A DNA stretch of 64,000 bases from Lolium rigidum. Its lineage: Eukaryota; Streptophyta; Magnoliopsida; Poales; Poaceae. Within the stretch, counting starts at the first letter, position 1, and every line of letters starts with the position of its first letter. The stretch is taken from contig NC_061513.1 of NCBI RefSeq assembly GCF_022539505.1, positions 351,769,696 to 351,833,695 on the forward strand, read 5' to 3'. The notes beneath the pieces are model-generated. The model had not been told where the DNA came from and did no database searches. It saw only the letters and a list, made by a program, of their open reading frames with translations. Both the position numbers and the translations under genes were made by a program. Below are positions 43,301-53,241 of this stretch, one piece after another.

Positions 43301-43673
43301 TATGTATTATTTACAATTGACTTAATGAATTTCCTCATAATTGAATTATGGTTATTGATTTAATGTTTGAATTTGAAATTCAAATTCCACTTTGGTTTGA
43401 ATTCAGTCATACAACTTAATTTTGAATTCAATCATGCAACTTAAGATTGTGATGCAATATCTCTTCTCTCTTCTCAAAACCCTAATTTAGTTGAGTAGGA
43501 ACAAGTTTGTCGCACTCTCGAAACCCTAACCCTGTAAGATGTCGAGAGAGAAACCTGTCCCCCTTCGATGCAGTTTTGTTTTAAAAGCGCGAAATTTCCC
43601 CAGAATTTATGATGCAATGCACATCCCTTTCTAAAATCTACCCCTCGATCGTGTCTAAACCTGGGATATTACA
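40365..43673 (-). repeat. 3' LTR of the Gypsy element, about 3.3 kb
   Basis: On the minus strand it starts TGTAATATCCCAGG right after the polypurine tract and ends GGTCACCACA against repeat copy 2. It includes a GC-rich part (42370-42950) with open frames on both strands and an imperfect duplication around ggacttaaggcttcccc (41400-41525). I take the GC-rich part as transcribed LTR sequence with no gene. The other LTR is missing, so the left boundary rests on the TG/CA ends and comparison with copy 3. Confidence 0.75.
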
Positions 43674-44129
43674 GCCTTTCCCCCTTAAAGAAAACTTCGT
43701 CCCGAAGTTGTGGTTGTAATACCTGAAGAGTTCGGGGTATGTTTTCCTCGAGTCTTCCTCCATTTCCCAGTGGCTTCCCTCTCGGGATGATGCTTCCATT
43801 GTATCTTGCAGTATTTTATGGCTCGATTCCTCGAGTTGTTTCCAGTTCTCCTCGAGAATCTTCGCCGGCTTCTCGATGTATGTCAAATCTGGTTGTAACT
43901 CGAGCTCATCATGTGATACTGGCTCATCTGGGGTCTTTAAACACTTTCTGAGTTGCGACACATGGAATATGTTGTGAACTTGGGATAACCTCCCCGGTAG
44001 TTCCAATTCAAAGGCTAACCCTCGGTTCTGACTCAAAATCTTGAAAGGTCCGATGTATCTAGGGCTCAACTTCCCTTTTACTCCAAATCTCTGAAGACCT
44101 TTCATCGGACAAACCTTTATATATACCAT
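43638..44129 (-). CDS. Gypsy integrase C-terminus with chromodomain-like tail
   Basis: The frame starts just after the main pol frame with GKLSPRYIGPFKILSQ, the conserved GPF block of integrase C-termini, and NIFHVSQLRKC. It then has PAKILEENWKQLEES, EASSREGSHWEMEEDSRKTYPELF, which matches the shape of a chromodomain (aromatic box, then W.E...LR..YP.LF), and ends inside the LTR at 43638. Such domains direct integration to certain chromatin types. A short frame break near 44150 separates it from the pol frame. Confidence 0.8.
   Translation of the reverse strand: MVYIKVCPMKGLQRFGVKGKLSPRYIGPFKILSQNRGLAFELELPGRLSQVHNIFHVSQLRKCLKTPDEPVSHDELELQPDLTYIEKPAKILEENWKQLEESSHKILQDTMEASSREGSHWEMEEDSRKTYPELFRYYNHNFGTKFSLRGKGCNIPGLDTIEG
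43674..43690 (-). other. Polypurine tract of the Gypsy element
   Basis: The minus strand reads ctttaagggggaaaggc immediately upstream of the LTR start TGTAATATC. Confidence 0.85.
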
Positions 44130-44180
44130 GTCTCCAACTTGTGGCTTCCATGTCCTTCTCTTCTGATCGGCATAACTCTT

Positions 44181-46397
44181 CTATCGACTTTGGGCTATTT
44201 TCAGCCTATCTCTTATAATGTCAATGATATGTTGCTTTTCTTTGACATAATCAGGATTAAACTCTTTGCTTGCTCCAGCTTCATACCAGCATATGGGTGA
44301 TCTACACTTCCTTCCGTACAGAGCTTTGAACGGTGCCATCTTGATGCTGCTTTGATAGCTATTGTTGTATGAGAACTCCGCTAGTGGCAAGTGCTCCTCG
44401 CATGATCCTCCGAAGTCTAGGGCACAAGCCCTAAGCATATCCTCTAGGATCTGGTTAGTTCTCTCTGTTTGTCCACCTGTCTGCGGATGATAGGCGGTAC
44501 TATAATCTAACTTGGATCCTAAAGCTTCATGTAGCTGCTTCCAAAATGCTGATGTGAATACGGATCCTCGATCTGATACGATCTTCTTGGGCACTCCATG
44601 TTTACTCACGATCTCTTTGATATAAAGATCGATGAGTATTTCTCCTTTATCCTGCTGGTTTACTGCTAAGAAATGTGCACTTTTTGTCAACCGGTCCACG
44701 ATTACCCATATCATGTCCTTTTTTTTATTTGTCATGGGTAGTCCGGTGATGAAATCAATTCCTATCTCCTCCCATTTCCACTCTGGGATTGGTAAAGGTT
44801 GTAACTTTGCTGCCGGACTTTGATGTTCAGCCTTCACTCTTTGGCAGGTATGGCATTCTGCCACGTATTGTGCTATCTCTCTCTTCATATTATTCCACCA
44901 AAATAGTTCCTTGAGATCCATATACATCTTTGTACTTCCCGGATGTATGGAGTATGGTGTTTGATGAGCTTCCCGGAGTATTACTTCCTTGATCTCAGCA
45001 ATATCCGGAACGCAAATTCTTTTCTGAAACCAAAGGGATCCTGATTCTCCTCGGTGGAATTCTGATGGTCTACCTTCATCAATCCTTCTTATCTCCTCCA
45101 CGATGAATGGATCGTCCAATTGACCCATCATTATCTCATTCTTTAAGTTAACATTTAGCTCATCAGCTACTTGTAAAGCCGATAGTCCTTCAAGCGCTTC
45201 TTTCTCCCAAAGTTGTATTTGGGCTTGGCTTATTTCCTTCCTCAACTCCGGTGATAATTCTTGTTCCACTCCTCCAGTGCTTTTCCTACTCAGAGCATCT
45301 GCTACAACATTAGCCTTTCCTGGAGTATAATTTATGGTCAAATCATAATCCTTGATTAGTTCAAGCCATCTTTTCTGCCTCATGTTGAGTTCCTTTTGAG
45401 TGAAGAAATACTTGAGACTCTTATGATACGTATAGAGCTCACACTTGGCTCCATAGAGGAAATGTCTCCATGTTTTAAGTGCAAATACAACTGCTGCTAA
45501 TTCTAAATCATGTGTTGGATAGTTCACTTCATGAGGTCTGAGTTGCCTCGATCCATAGGATATTACTTTTCGATCTTGCATGAGTACGCAATCCAATCCA
45601 TGTTTGGATGCGTCACAGTACATGGTGTAATCCTTGCCAATTTCTGTAACTGCTAATACCGGTGCTGTGGTGAGTTTCTCTTTTAGAGTTTGAAAACTCT
45701 TCTCACACTCCTCCGACCATACGAATGGTGTGTTCTTTCTTAACAGCTTTGTCATTGGTCCTGCTATTTTGGAGAATCCTTCAATGAATCTCCGATAGTA
45801 TCCTGCCATTCCTAGGAATCCTCGGATTTCCTTGACATTCTTGGGTGCTTTCCAGTCTAAAACTGCTGCTACCTTGCTCGGGTTAACAGCTATTCCATCT
45901 TTGCTAATGACATGACCAAGAAATTCTACTTGATCTAGCCAAAACTCACACTTGCTAAATTTGGCATAGAGTTGGTGTTCCCTGAGTGTTTGCAGTACTA
46001 ACCTCAAATGTTCAGCATGTTCAGCTTTATCCTTGGAGTATATCAAGATATCATCGATGAATACGATGACAAACTTGTCTAGATATGGCATGAAGATCTT
46101 ATTCATAAGATTCATAAAGATTGCTGGGGCATTGGTTAATCCAAAAGGTACTACAAGATATTCATGATGTCCGTACCTCGAGACAAAGGCTGTTTTCAGA
46201 ACGTCTTCCTTCTTGATCTTTATCTGGTGATAACCGGATCTTAGATCAATTTTGGAAAAGACTCCCGCGCCTCTAACTTGATCAAATAGATCTTGTATTC
46301 TAGGAAGTGGGTACTTGTTCTTGATAGTAACATTGTTCAAATTCCTGTAGTCTCCGCACATCCTTCTACCTCCATCTCTTTTATCCACGAAGATCAC
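44181..46397 (-). CDS. Gypsy reverse transcriptase, RNase H and integrase
   Basis: This long open frame of 738 codons holds three domains. Reverse transcriptase has [25 protein letters not shown] and [10 protein letters not shown] (FIDD at 113-116). RNase H has CDASKHG with D262, [12 protein letters not shown] with E299, and VADALSRK with D367, but YTYHKSLKY carries Tyr324 where the catalytic Asp of TDHKSL is expected (codon 45426-45428), so it should be inactive. Integrase has the HHCC zinc region ending [12 protein letters not shown], then Asp in GIDFITGLP, Asp in [10 protein letters not shown] and Glu in GGQTERTNQ. The frame begins just after a frameshift near 46400; upstream sequence is in another frame. 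Confidence 0.93.
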   Translation of the reverse strand: MIFVDKRDGGRRMCGDYRNLNNVTIKNKYPLPRIQDLFDQVRGAGVFSKIDLRSGYHQIKIKKEDVLKTAFVSRYGHHEYLVVPFGLTNAPAIFMNLMNKIFMPYLDKFVIVFIDDILIYSKDKAEHAEHLRLVLQTLREHQLYAKFSKCEFWLDQVEFLGHVISKDGIAVNPSKVAAVLDWKAPKNVKEIRGFLGMAGYYRRFIEGFSKIAGPMTKLLRKNTPFVWSEECEKSFQTLKEKLTTAPVLAVTEIGKDYTMYCDASKHGLDCVLMQDRKVISYGSRQLRPHEVNYPTHDLELAAVVFALKTWRHFLYGAKCELYTYHKSLKYFFTQKELNMRQKRWLELIKDYDLTINYTPGKANVVADALSRKSTGGVEQELSPELRKEISQAQIQLWEKEALEGLSALQVADELNVNLKNEIMMGQLDDPFIVEEIRRIDEGRPSEFHRGESGSLWFQKRICVPDIAEIKEVILREAHQTPYSIHPGSTKMYMDLKELFWWNNMKREIAQYVAECHTCQRVKAEHQSPAAKLQPLPIPEWKWEEIGIDFITGLPMTNKKKDMIWVIVDRLTKSAHFLAVNQQDKGEILIDLYIKEIVSKHGVPKKIVSDRGSVFTSAFWKQLHEALGSKLDYSTAYHPQTGGQTERTNQILEDMLRACALDFGGSCEEHLPLAEFSYNNSYQSSIKMAPFKALYGRKCRSPICWYEAGASKEFNPDYVKEKQHIIDIIRDRLKIAQSR

Positions 46398-46732
46398 CGG
46401 TGAACCCCATGGTGAGATACTCTCCGTATGAATCCTTTTTGTTCCAAGTCATCCAATTGCTCCTTAAGTTCTTTCAACTCCTTAGGCCCCATCTTGTATG
46501 GTGCTTTAGCAATCGGAGCTGTGCCTGGGATTAGGTCGATAGTAAATTCTATCTCCCTATCTGGTGGCATTCCAGGTAATTCCTTTGGAAACACATCCTG
46601 GAATTCATTTACTACGTGTATATCTTCCAACTTCACTTCCTTCATGCTATTCAATTGTAGCTCTACTTCAATCCGTGTATGCTTGTCTCCTTGGTAGATC
46701 ATTCTACTTCCATCGGGGCTTTTCAAAGACAC
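46394..46732 (-). pseudogene. Protease-reverse transcriptase linker of the Gypsy element
   Basis: The frame carries EFQDVFPKELPGMPPDREIEF and APYKMGPKELKELKEQL, the conserved start of Gypsy reverse transcriptase, ending [12 protein letters not shown]. The next bases read [16 protein letters not shown] in the frame of the pol ORF, so a one-base shift lies at about 46400-46420. A second break lies between 46732 and 46847. Confidence 0.85.
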
Positions 46733-46846
46733 GAGCTCTTGTTAACACGATCGATCAATGCTCCGTTAGCTTCTAACCAGTTCATACCAAGAATGACATC
46801 AATGTCCTTCATCGGTAAAATGAACAGGTCTGCGTCAAACGCGCAT

Positions 46847-47346
46847 TTATTGATCATAATGACTTGTCCTTTTGGTATGGGTTACTACTATCGTTCCCCC
46901 CGCGGAAAGTATGGTTATGGGTGTTTCTAACTTAGTGCAACTAATCCCATGTTTGATGATGAATTGCTGAGAAATGAATGATGTAGTTGCACCAGTATCG
47001 AAAAGTACTTTGCCAGGATGAGTAAGTATCTGGAGCGTACCTATCACTGCTTGATCGGAGCTAACCACCTCCTCCAAACTGGTGCAGTTTAACTTGCCGA
47101 AGGGTTTCTTGTTCTTCCAATTCCCTCCGGTGTTTCCTCCCTGGCTTCCACCTCCTCCTGACTGACCTCCTCCAGTATTTCTCTTGGGGCAGTCCTTTAA
47201 CATGTGCCCCTCCTGGCGACAACCAAAGCATATTATCTTTGGCTTCTTGCAATCCTTAGAAAAATGTCCTGGGAATCCGCAGCTTCGGCAAACTATTTGA
47301 TTTGTAGTCTGAAACTCTTGGTTCCTCCTGCTACTGTAGTAGTTGC

Positions 47347-47389
<43 letters not shown>

Positions 47390-47647
47390 ATACCTTGGCT
47401 TGAAACTCAAGCTGGTATTGGGCTTGTTGCTGACAAATCTCTTAGGCTCAAACTTGGCCTTCTTCCTCTTCTCATCCTGCAGTTGCTTGAAGTCATCTTC
47501 AAGAGTGATGGCTGCATCCACCAACTCTTGGAACTTAGTCGCTCTCATCATCCTGAGCTGAACCTTGAACTGGGGACTTAACCCCCGCAAGAACCTCTTC
47601 TTCTTCTTGTCCTCGGTGTTGACCTCCTCAACCGCATACCGAGACAA
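46847..47647 (-). CDS. Gypsy Gag C-terminal part, zinc knuckles and protease
   Basis: The frame of 266 codons continues Gag (FLRGLSPQFKVQLRMM), then has a run of 14 Asn coded by an (AAC)n microsatellite (47343-47390 on the plus strand). Two zinc knuckles follow, CRSCGFPGHFSKDC and CFGCRQEGHMLKDC, both intact CX2CX4HX4C, and a Gly-rich linker. The protease starts at GKVLFDTGATTSFISQQF with the catalytic DTGA. The frame ends at 46847 with a frameshift before the protease is complete. Knuckles bind the element RNA; the protease processes Gag-Pol. Confidence 0.9.
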
Positions 47648-47707
47648 CTTCGAAAACTCCCTGACATAAGTCAGGATAGCTTTATCCTTCTGCTCGAGAC
47701 TTTCAAA

Positions 47708-48117
47708 TTATCGACGCTTCAGTTCCACTATGCTCTCAGGGACATTGGATTCCCTGAACTTCCTCTTAAACTCCTCCCAGGTAAATACCTTCTCAGCCGG
47801 ATAAACGGCTACGATATTGTCCCACCATGATGCGGCAGGTCCACACAACAAGTGCGTTGCATATCTGACCTTCTCCAGGCCATTACATCCAACGGTGTTG
47901 AGCTTTCGCTCCGTGTCCATCAGCCAATCCTCCGCGTCCATTGGTTCGGGCGCGTATGCGAAAGATATAGGCTTAGTATTCTGGAAGTCAGACAAGGTGA
48001 CTCCCTGGTTCTCGGGCCTTTCTGCCCTGTTCTGTTGAAGCAGCTCCTGGAAGAACTTATTCTGTTGCTCCAAGGTTACACGTTGCCTCTCCTCCAACAT
48101 TTGCATGTATTGGAGGA
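47708..48117 (-). pseudogene. Gypsy Gag N-terminal core, truncated by the assembly gap
   Basis: Readable residues run from LQYMQMLEERQRVTLEQQNKF through QNTKPISFAYAPEPMDAEDWL to the Gag core GPAASWWDNI and FTWEEFKRKFRE, the usual retrotransposon Gag landmarks. A TAA at 47708-47710 interrupts the chain before FESLEQKDKA, which continues in the frame of 46847-47647. The N-terminal end lies inside the N run, so the start is unknown. Confidence 0.85.
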
Positions 48118-48217
48118 NNNNNNNNNNNNNNNNNNNNNNNNNNNNNNNNNNNNNNNNNNNNNNNNNNNNNNNNNNNNNNNNNNNNNNNNNNNNNNNNNNN
48201 NNNNNNNNNNNNNNNNN
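48118..48217. other. Assembly gap, exactly 100 N
   Basis: A run of exactly 100 N is the usual placeholder for a gap of unknown size. One side is Gypsy gag, the other a 136-bp tandem array, so the joined sequences need not be adjacent in the genome. Confidence 0.98.
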
Positions 48218-49200
48218 CCAATTAGCAGCAGCGGTATCACCGTTTGAGAAGCGGCAGGGATCGAAAGAAAAAGGCAAGTGACCAAATATGAGGTGCCAAA
48301 AAAAATCCAAGAAACAAGTCAAAAAATCCAAGAAACGAATGTTTTATAGTACATAGAGGATGACATGCGGGTCCCATGAGCCAGCGAGGTTCCTCAACGT
48401 TTCAAACGTGGCATGAGATCGAAAGAAAAAGGCAAGTGACCAAATATCGGGAGCCAAAAATAATTCAAGAAAAGAAACTTGATTGTACATAGAAGATGAC
48501 ATGCGGGTCCCATTTAGCAAAGCAATGTATCACCGTTTGAGAGGCTGCACGGCATCGAAAGAAAAAGGCAAGTGACCAAATATCAGGAGCCAAAAATAAT
48601 TCAAGAAAAGAAACTTGATTGTACATAGAGGATGACATGCGGGTCCCATTTAGCAGCAGCGGTCTCACCGTTTGAGAGGCTGCACGGGATCGAAATAAAA
48701 AGGCAAGTGACCAAATATGAGGTTCCAAAAAAAATCCTAGAAAAGAAAGTTTTGTAGTACATAGAGGATGACATGCGGGTCCCATTTAGCAGCAGCGATC
48801 TCACCGTTTGAGAGGCGGCAGGGGATTGAAAGAAAAAGGTAAGTGACCAAATATGAGGTGCCAAAAAAATCCAAGAAAAGAAAGTTTTATAATACATAGA
48901 GGATGACATGCGGGTCCCATTTAGCAGCAGCGGTATCACCGTTTGAGAGGCGGCAGGGGATCGAAAGAAAAAGGCAAGTGACCAAATTTGAGGTGCCAAA
49001 AAACACTCCAAGAAAAGAAAGTTGATTGCTCATAGAGGATGACATGCGGGTCCCAATTAGCAAGCAGCGGTCTCAACGTTTCCAAGGCGGCAAGGGATCA
49101 AAAGAAAAAGGAAGTAGCCAGAAATCAGGGGGTCAAAAAAATCCAAGAATAGAAAGAATTTTGGTTCATAGAGGATGACATGCGGGACCCATGATCCTGC
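48218..49200 (+). repeat. 136-bp tandem satellite array, at least seven units
   Basis: The marker tgacatgcgggtccca recurs at 48361, 48497, 48633, 48769, 48904, 49040 and 49176, giving periods of 136, 136, 136, 135, 136 and 136 bases. Units also share agcagcggt..caccgtttgaga, gaaagaaaaaggcaagtgac and ccaaaaaaaatccaagaaa strings. Divergence between units is moderate; some have point changes and short indels. Two blocks (48498 and 48634 units) are closest to each other. The array begins at the gap, so the true length is unknown. It lies on the internal side of a CACTA terminus. Confidence 0.93.
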
Positions 49201-49531
49201 ATTGTAAACGGCTCGATCGGAGAGCGTTGAACGAGATGGCGCGATCGAGAAAAAAAAACAATGCTAGAGAGGCTGCCATCTGGGCCCTACATCCCTCGGC
49301 GGTGCGGATTGGCGTTGACTCGGCCGGCGAACCCGAGAATTCGAGATGCACCACGTCCCGGGCCACCATACGCAACGTTTTGACCGTTTTCGTCGGGCTA
49401 GGTGGCCTCAAAAACGAGAAAAAAAACGTTTTGACATGCACAACGGACAGACCCAAAATCGTCGGCCATGGTACACCAGCAACCACGGTGCGACTTCAAC
49501 TTCGTCGGCCATGGCAACTTTTCTTGTAGTG
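48218..49531. mobile_element. CACTA (En/Spm) transposon, right end
   Basis: The terminus reads caacttttcttgtagtg, the reverse complement of CACTACAAGAAAAGTTG, a classic CACTA-type end. Just inside, cgtcggccatgg occurs twice (49461 and 49503) as subterminal repeats. The 3-bp flank after it is gat; the left end must lie in or beyond the gap, so the duplication cannot be tested. The 136-bp array is probably internal to this element. No transposase coding region is visible. Confidence 0.75.
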
Positions 49532-49727
49532 GATGTAAATCAACATCTCACTTCTCTTTAATTTTTGTACCTTCAATAAGCTATGTGCATGTAGAAAATA
49601 GGAGAACATGTGCTCAATATGACTGGGTTTGCTTGCCAGGTGGTGGGAGAGATGCAACTTTTGTTACTCCCTCCGTTTCATATTAGTTGACTCTTTTGCC
49701 ATGTGATGGGTTTGATTGCCGTGCGAT
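49532..49727. other. Short flank with a truncated Stowaway-like end
   Basis: The string tactccctccgtttcatatt with following ttgactctt (49664-49694) resembles the left end of a Stowaway or Tourist-like MITE. No matching right end is present, so it is a fragment. Confidence 0.45.
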
Positions 49728-50575
49728 GGAAGAAGTAGATCCTGGCGCAGAAGCAGACATCACAACCGTCCCCGTGCTAGAGTCAAATCCAAAACACAAC
49801 AACCGTGAAAGTATGAGACAAAGATCCTATCACAGCAACAAAGGAATGACCTATAATGGAGGCTCTCAGATTTTCATGTGTAAACATAATGCACATATAG
49901 TTTTCGACGGATGTACATTTTAATATCAACGCCACTTTCGCTAAAGGAAAGAGCATGCAATTTGTCATAGTGAAATTGATTCATACTTTTGATCTGATCC
50001 ACAACACTTTTATTTCACATTGATTTTTCTGTTTAATGCCGGCTCATACATGGAGCTACAATCAATTTTTTTTTTGAGGATGGAGGTACAATCGGTGGGG
50101 CCACATAAAAGTCGTTGCGTCCAGTGGCCCATATTGTAATTTATTCACGAGGAATAGTCCAATTCTTGGCCATGTTACATGCACACTGTGCGCGGCTGCA
50201 AAAAATTCGCAGCCCCATGTTCCGTCAACGGCCAATTTCTACATGATTAGTACTCTCGTCGGTGCAGCACACCATTGTGTTTCTCTTCACTACAAAATTC
50301 TAATACTCCCTATGTTAGCATGAAGTAATATGAATCGAAGGGAGTAGTATCGTTCAGATCACAAACATTAGTAGTATGCAGTGTTAATTCATTACTAATT
50401 GCCTGATTAATTAAGCTTACTCCCTTCGTCTAGTGGGTAACGTGGCTTAGGCCTACATAGATTTTCATTGGGACCACGGAAGACTTCGTTGGACGTCATA
50501 TTTCTCTCCTAAACCCTCTGTAATCTCCAATCACATGCTATCAATGCCAAAGACTGCATATTTCCTTCATCCATA
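49728..50575 (+). repeat. Three-copy dispersed repeat, copy 3
   Basis: This copy aligns with copy 2 from ggaagaagtagatcc to catgctatcaatgcc. It holds the internally deleted Stowaway and continues a little past the point where the Gypsy element sits in copy 2. The right boundary near 50575 borders SIRE-type internal sequence. Confidence 0.82.
50306..50344. mobile_element. Stowaway MITE remnant in copy 3
   Basis: Thirty-nine bases, starting ctccctatgttagcatgaag and ending cgaagggag, lie at the same site as the full element in copy 2. TA flanks remain on both sides. About 64 internal bases have been lost. Confidence 0.88.
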
Positions 50576-50631
50576 AATAAGTGTACATGAGGGTTTTCTA
50601 AGATAAGTCTGCTCCGAGGAAGTCCGCCACC

Positions 50632-51903
50632 ATGGGTCGGAAAGGAAAGGACATGCATATCAACTACAAGGATATGGACTCCATTGAGTATGCAGCTATT
50701 TGGCAGAAGAACTGGTATGAGGACATGGAGAGGGATTTGGAGATTGAGGACAATTGTTTCTAGTGCACCGAGCAGCTGCTCATCTACAAAGACATTTATC
50801 AGAAGATGGACAAAGTGAGACCGATGCACCCTCTTTCCCTGGACACTCTTGGTGAGAAGCATCACTTTGCAGATGCTGTGTGGGTGACCGAACAGATGGG
50901 GCTGCATAAGCTGATGCGACTACAACATGACTACAACGTTCCACTCATTCAGCAGTTTTACTCCACTCTTGCCTTCAAAAAGGATGAGGCACGCACCATG
51001 ATGTGGATGACTGGCACTACTCCCTGTGAAGCCAACTTTCACAGGTTCGCTGAGCTTCTTGGATATCCCTTCCGTGCTGGCATTCTTCTCCATGGTCCTA
51101 CTCCACCTGACAAGGACTCACTCGGTGACCTCTATTTTGCGCATGGTAACGTTGGCACTATTACCGGTCTCCTTCCACTATATGATCAGCTACTTCGTTT
51201 CTTTCGGGACAACATTGCTCCAAGTGGACGGAACCGTGATGCCATTTGTGGAGCATTGATGAGCCTTCTTGCTCTTGCTGGCGAGTGTGCTGAAGATGAG
51301 GAGGAAAAGGACTACACTGTTGATGTTATGGATTATATCTTTCACGAGATACACGATGCAATGGTGAGTCGGACTACCTTGCCATATGCTCCTTATATTC
51401 AGCTACTCATTGATAGGACAGTTGCGACTGAGGATTGAGCGGGTACCCTCGAGAGGAACATAAGGTAAAGAAGACCTATCAGAAGAGAAAGACTGCTGCC
51501 CCTCCTGCTCCTTCGGCTTGGTCCTTTATGGGAGATGCCCATGCTAGTGGCACCGCGCTGCTCGCTCAGCAGCTGCACCTCTTCTTCAGAAGGAGGTCAA
51601 GAAGCTGAATTGGTTCCAAAGGAACGTCCTCTGCATGAACATCGAGATACACAAGGAGAACTTCCAGGCTAGCCGTCAGCGTGCCGATATCCAGCATACT
51701 CAGGCGGTCATTCTGTATAAGCTCAGTGGTGGGCAAGGCCCTCCTCTTGAGCCTCCTGTCCACCCCTTCTACAGCAGCTGGCACTCTTCTCTAGTTCACT
51801 GGTCAGAGATCGAGCAGAGTATTATGAGGAGCAGCGTCCCTCGCACTACACCGGCCACCGACGACAGTGAGGACGAGTATGAGACAGGCTCGGGCTCGGA
51901 GTG
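50632..51903 (+). pseudogene. Extra ORF downstream of pol, putative plant transposon protein type
   Basis: The start is chosen at 50632 (ccaccATGGG context). The chain MGRKGKDMHINYKDMDSIEY runs to a TAG at 50761-50763, then continues in frame through 50806-51438 with LSLDTLGEKHHFADAVWVTE, FYSTLAFKKDEARTMMWMTG and IAPSGRNRDAICGALMSLL to a stop at 51436-51438. A frameshift follows, and a further segment (VKKLNWFQRNVLCMNIEIHK) ends in an acidic tail DDSEDEYETGSGSE at 51903. Proteins of this type are annotated in wheat relatives as putative plant transposon proteins and lie between pol and the 3' LTR, where SIRE elements carry an env-like ORF. I see no signal peptide or membrane segment. Its role is unknown. 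Confidence 0.65.
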
Positions 51904-52450
51904 ATTCTCTTGGGGTGCTTAGCATCGCTGTTCTCCCTTTTTGGCGTTTCGATGTCAAAGGGGGAGAAGTTGTTCTATGTAGGATATGCCAGGATTTGCA
52001 TGGGAGGACACAAGCATATGCCTTTTACCACTCTTTGAGAGCTTGTGTCCCTTTTATTTGTTGAACATTTGGCTTTCATTTGTGTTGAACTATGTTATGT
52101 GTGCTTGGAGTATGGTTCATTGTGTGAGACATGGATTTCGGTATTTTATATACTGAGACTATGCATTATTATATGGTGTGTAATTTATGGTATTCGGTAT
52201 TCTATATCACCATATGGGTATGATCTCTATCTCAAGTCTCAACCATATGTGATTATGTATCTTGCTCTTATTATTGTTTCATGTTGCCTAGCCTATATGT
52301 CGAGGTCACTCGAACCTATGTGTGGTGCATTTGTATTCAAATGCAAACTACTTATATGCACACATCTAGGGGGAGTGCCTCTATCTTAGTGTCAACATGT
52401 TGTCTGGTACTAGTAAGTTTATTGCAAATCCGTGTTTTTTTCATCAAACA
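51904..52450 (+). other. 3' untranslated region with a second PPT-like motif
   Basis: No coding sequence is seen. At 51931-51970 ttctccctttttggcgtttc is followed by gatgtcaaagggggagaag. The same layout occurs in the SIRE-type element at 19231-19266 (minus strand). Confidence 0.7.
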
Positions 52451-52466
52451 CCAAAAAGGGGGAGAT
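52451..52466 (+). other. Polypurine tract of the plus-strand SIRE-type element
   Basis: The tract ccaaaaagggggagat immediately precedes the LTR start tgaaag and is identical to the tract at 18808-18823. Confidence 0.88.
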
Positions 52467-52619
52467 TGAAAGAAAATTTCTTCATAATTATGTTTTGTGT
52501 GTTTGATGACAACAAATGTGATGATCTAATGTGGCTTAGTGTGCAGATATGATCTACTTTATAGTTTGAAGTGAGAAGTATTGAAAGGGAAAAGCCATGG
52601 ATGAAAGGAGGAAGAAAGA

Positions 52620-52960
52620 AGGCTGGAATTTCCAGGCCGGATTCTGAGAATTTCCAGCCCCCAAATTTTCACTAAGGACTTAAAGGTCCAGAGCCCCTGG
52701 ATGCCCCCCGGAAATTTTCCCGGACATTTCTGTTGAAGGGGCGAAAATTCCGGGGGTCCAGAAATTCTGGCACGGACATTTTGACAATTTCCGGCCCCCA
52801 AAATTTCGCTAAGGACCTGAGGGTCTAGGCTCTCAGTATACCCCCCCCCCCCCGGATTTTTGCCCGGACATTTGTATCAAAGGGGCGGAAATTCCGTGGG
52901 GGGGGGGGAATTCTGGCCCCAACTTACACCGGAAATTTTGGCCCTAACTGTCAGCAACGA
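52620..52960. repeat. Cluster of GGAAATTTCC-like palindromes in the SIRE LTR
   Basis: Motifs such as ggaatttcc, ggaaattttccc, gaaaattccggg, aatttccgg and ggaaattccg recur many times in 340 bases. Two broad units of about 165 bases can be recognised (start ggaatttccaggc and gacaatttccggcc). Runs of 14 C and 12 G also occur here. This is the LTR region corresponding to the palindrome array in the other SIRE element. Confidence 0.75.
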
Positions 52961-53241
52961 CTACATTTGCTGCCCAAGTTCATCCACCATTAGAGCCACT
53001 TCAAGAAGCACAAGAATCACAAGATATCCTCCTCCAACCATCCAAAGCTCTTGATCTTGGAGAATCAAAGGAGAAGACCCCGATCTACATCTTCACCGAA
53101 GCGATTTATTTCCCCCTCATATGCTTGAGGGCTCCTTTGCTAGTGTTCCTCTTTGGAAACCCTGGTTGTTTGTGGTTGATTTGTTCTTCTTGTTGTTCTT
53201 TTGTTACAGATTTTGGGAGCCTCCAATTCGGTTGTGGATGT

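Larger units (their letters stand above)
40365..48117 (-). mobile_element. Ty3/Gypsy chromovirus-type retrotransposon, 5' LTR lost at the gap
   Basis: On the minus strand the order is gag with two CCHC knuckles, protease, reverse transcriptase, RNase H, integrase, a chromodomain-like tail, polypurine tract and a long 3' LTR. Reverse transcriptase before integrase defines Gypsy. The chromodomain-like end and 3.3-kb LTR suggest the Tekay/Del branch. The gag 5' end runs into the run of N, and no 5' LTR or primer site follows on the other side, so the element is incomplete in this assembly. Confidence 0.88.

Noticed and set aside
47204..47581. Plus-strand open frame rich in Val or Leu
   Set aside because: It is the antisense of the Gypsy gag poly-Asn tract, a (GTT)n microsatellite.
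48076..48331. Open frames running through the N run
   Set aside because: Unknown residues are artefacts of the gap. Only the sequence left of 48118 is Gag; the part right of the gap belongs to another element.
48218..49200. CRISPR-like regular direct repeats
   Set aside because: The period is 136 bp, the whole unit is repeated with no unique spacers, and the context is a plant transposon. It is a tandem satellite.
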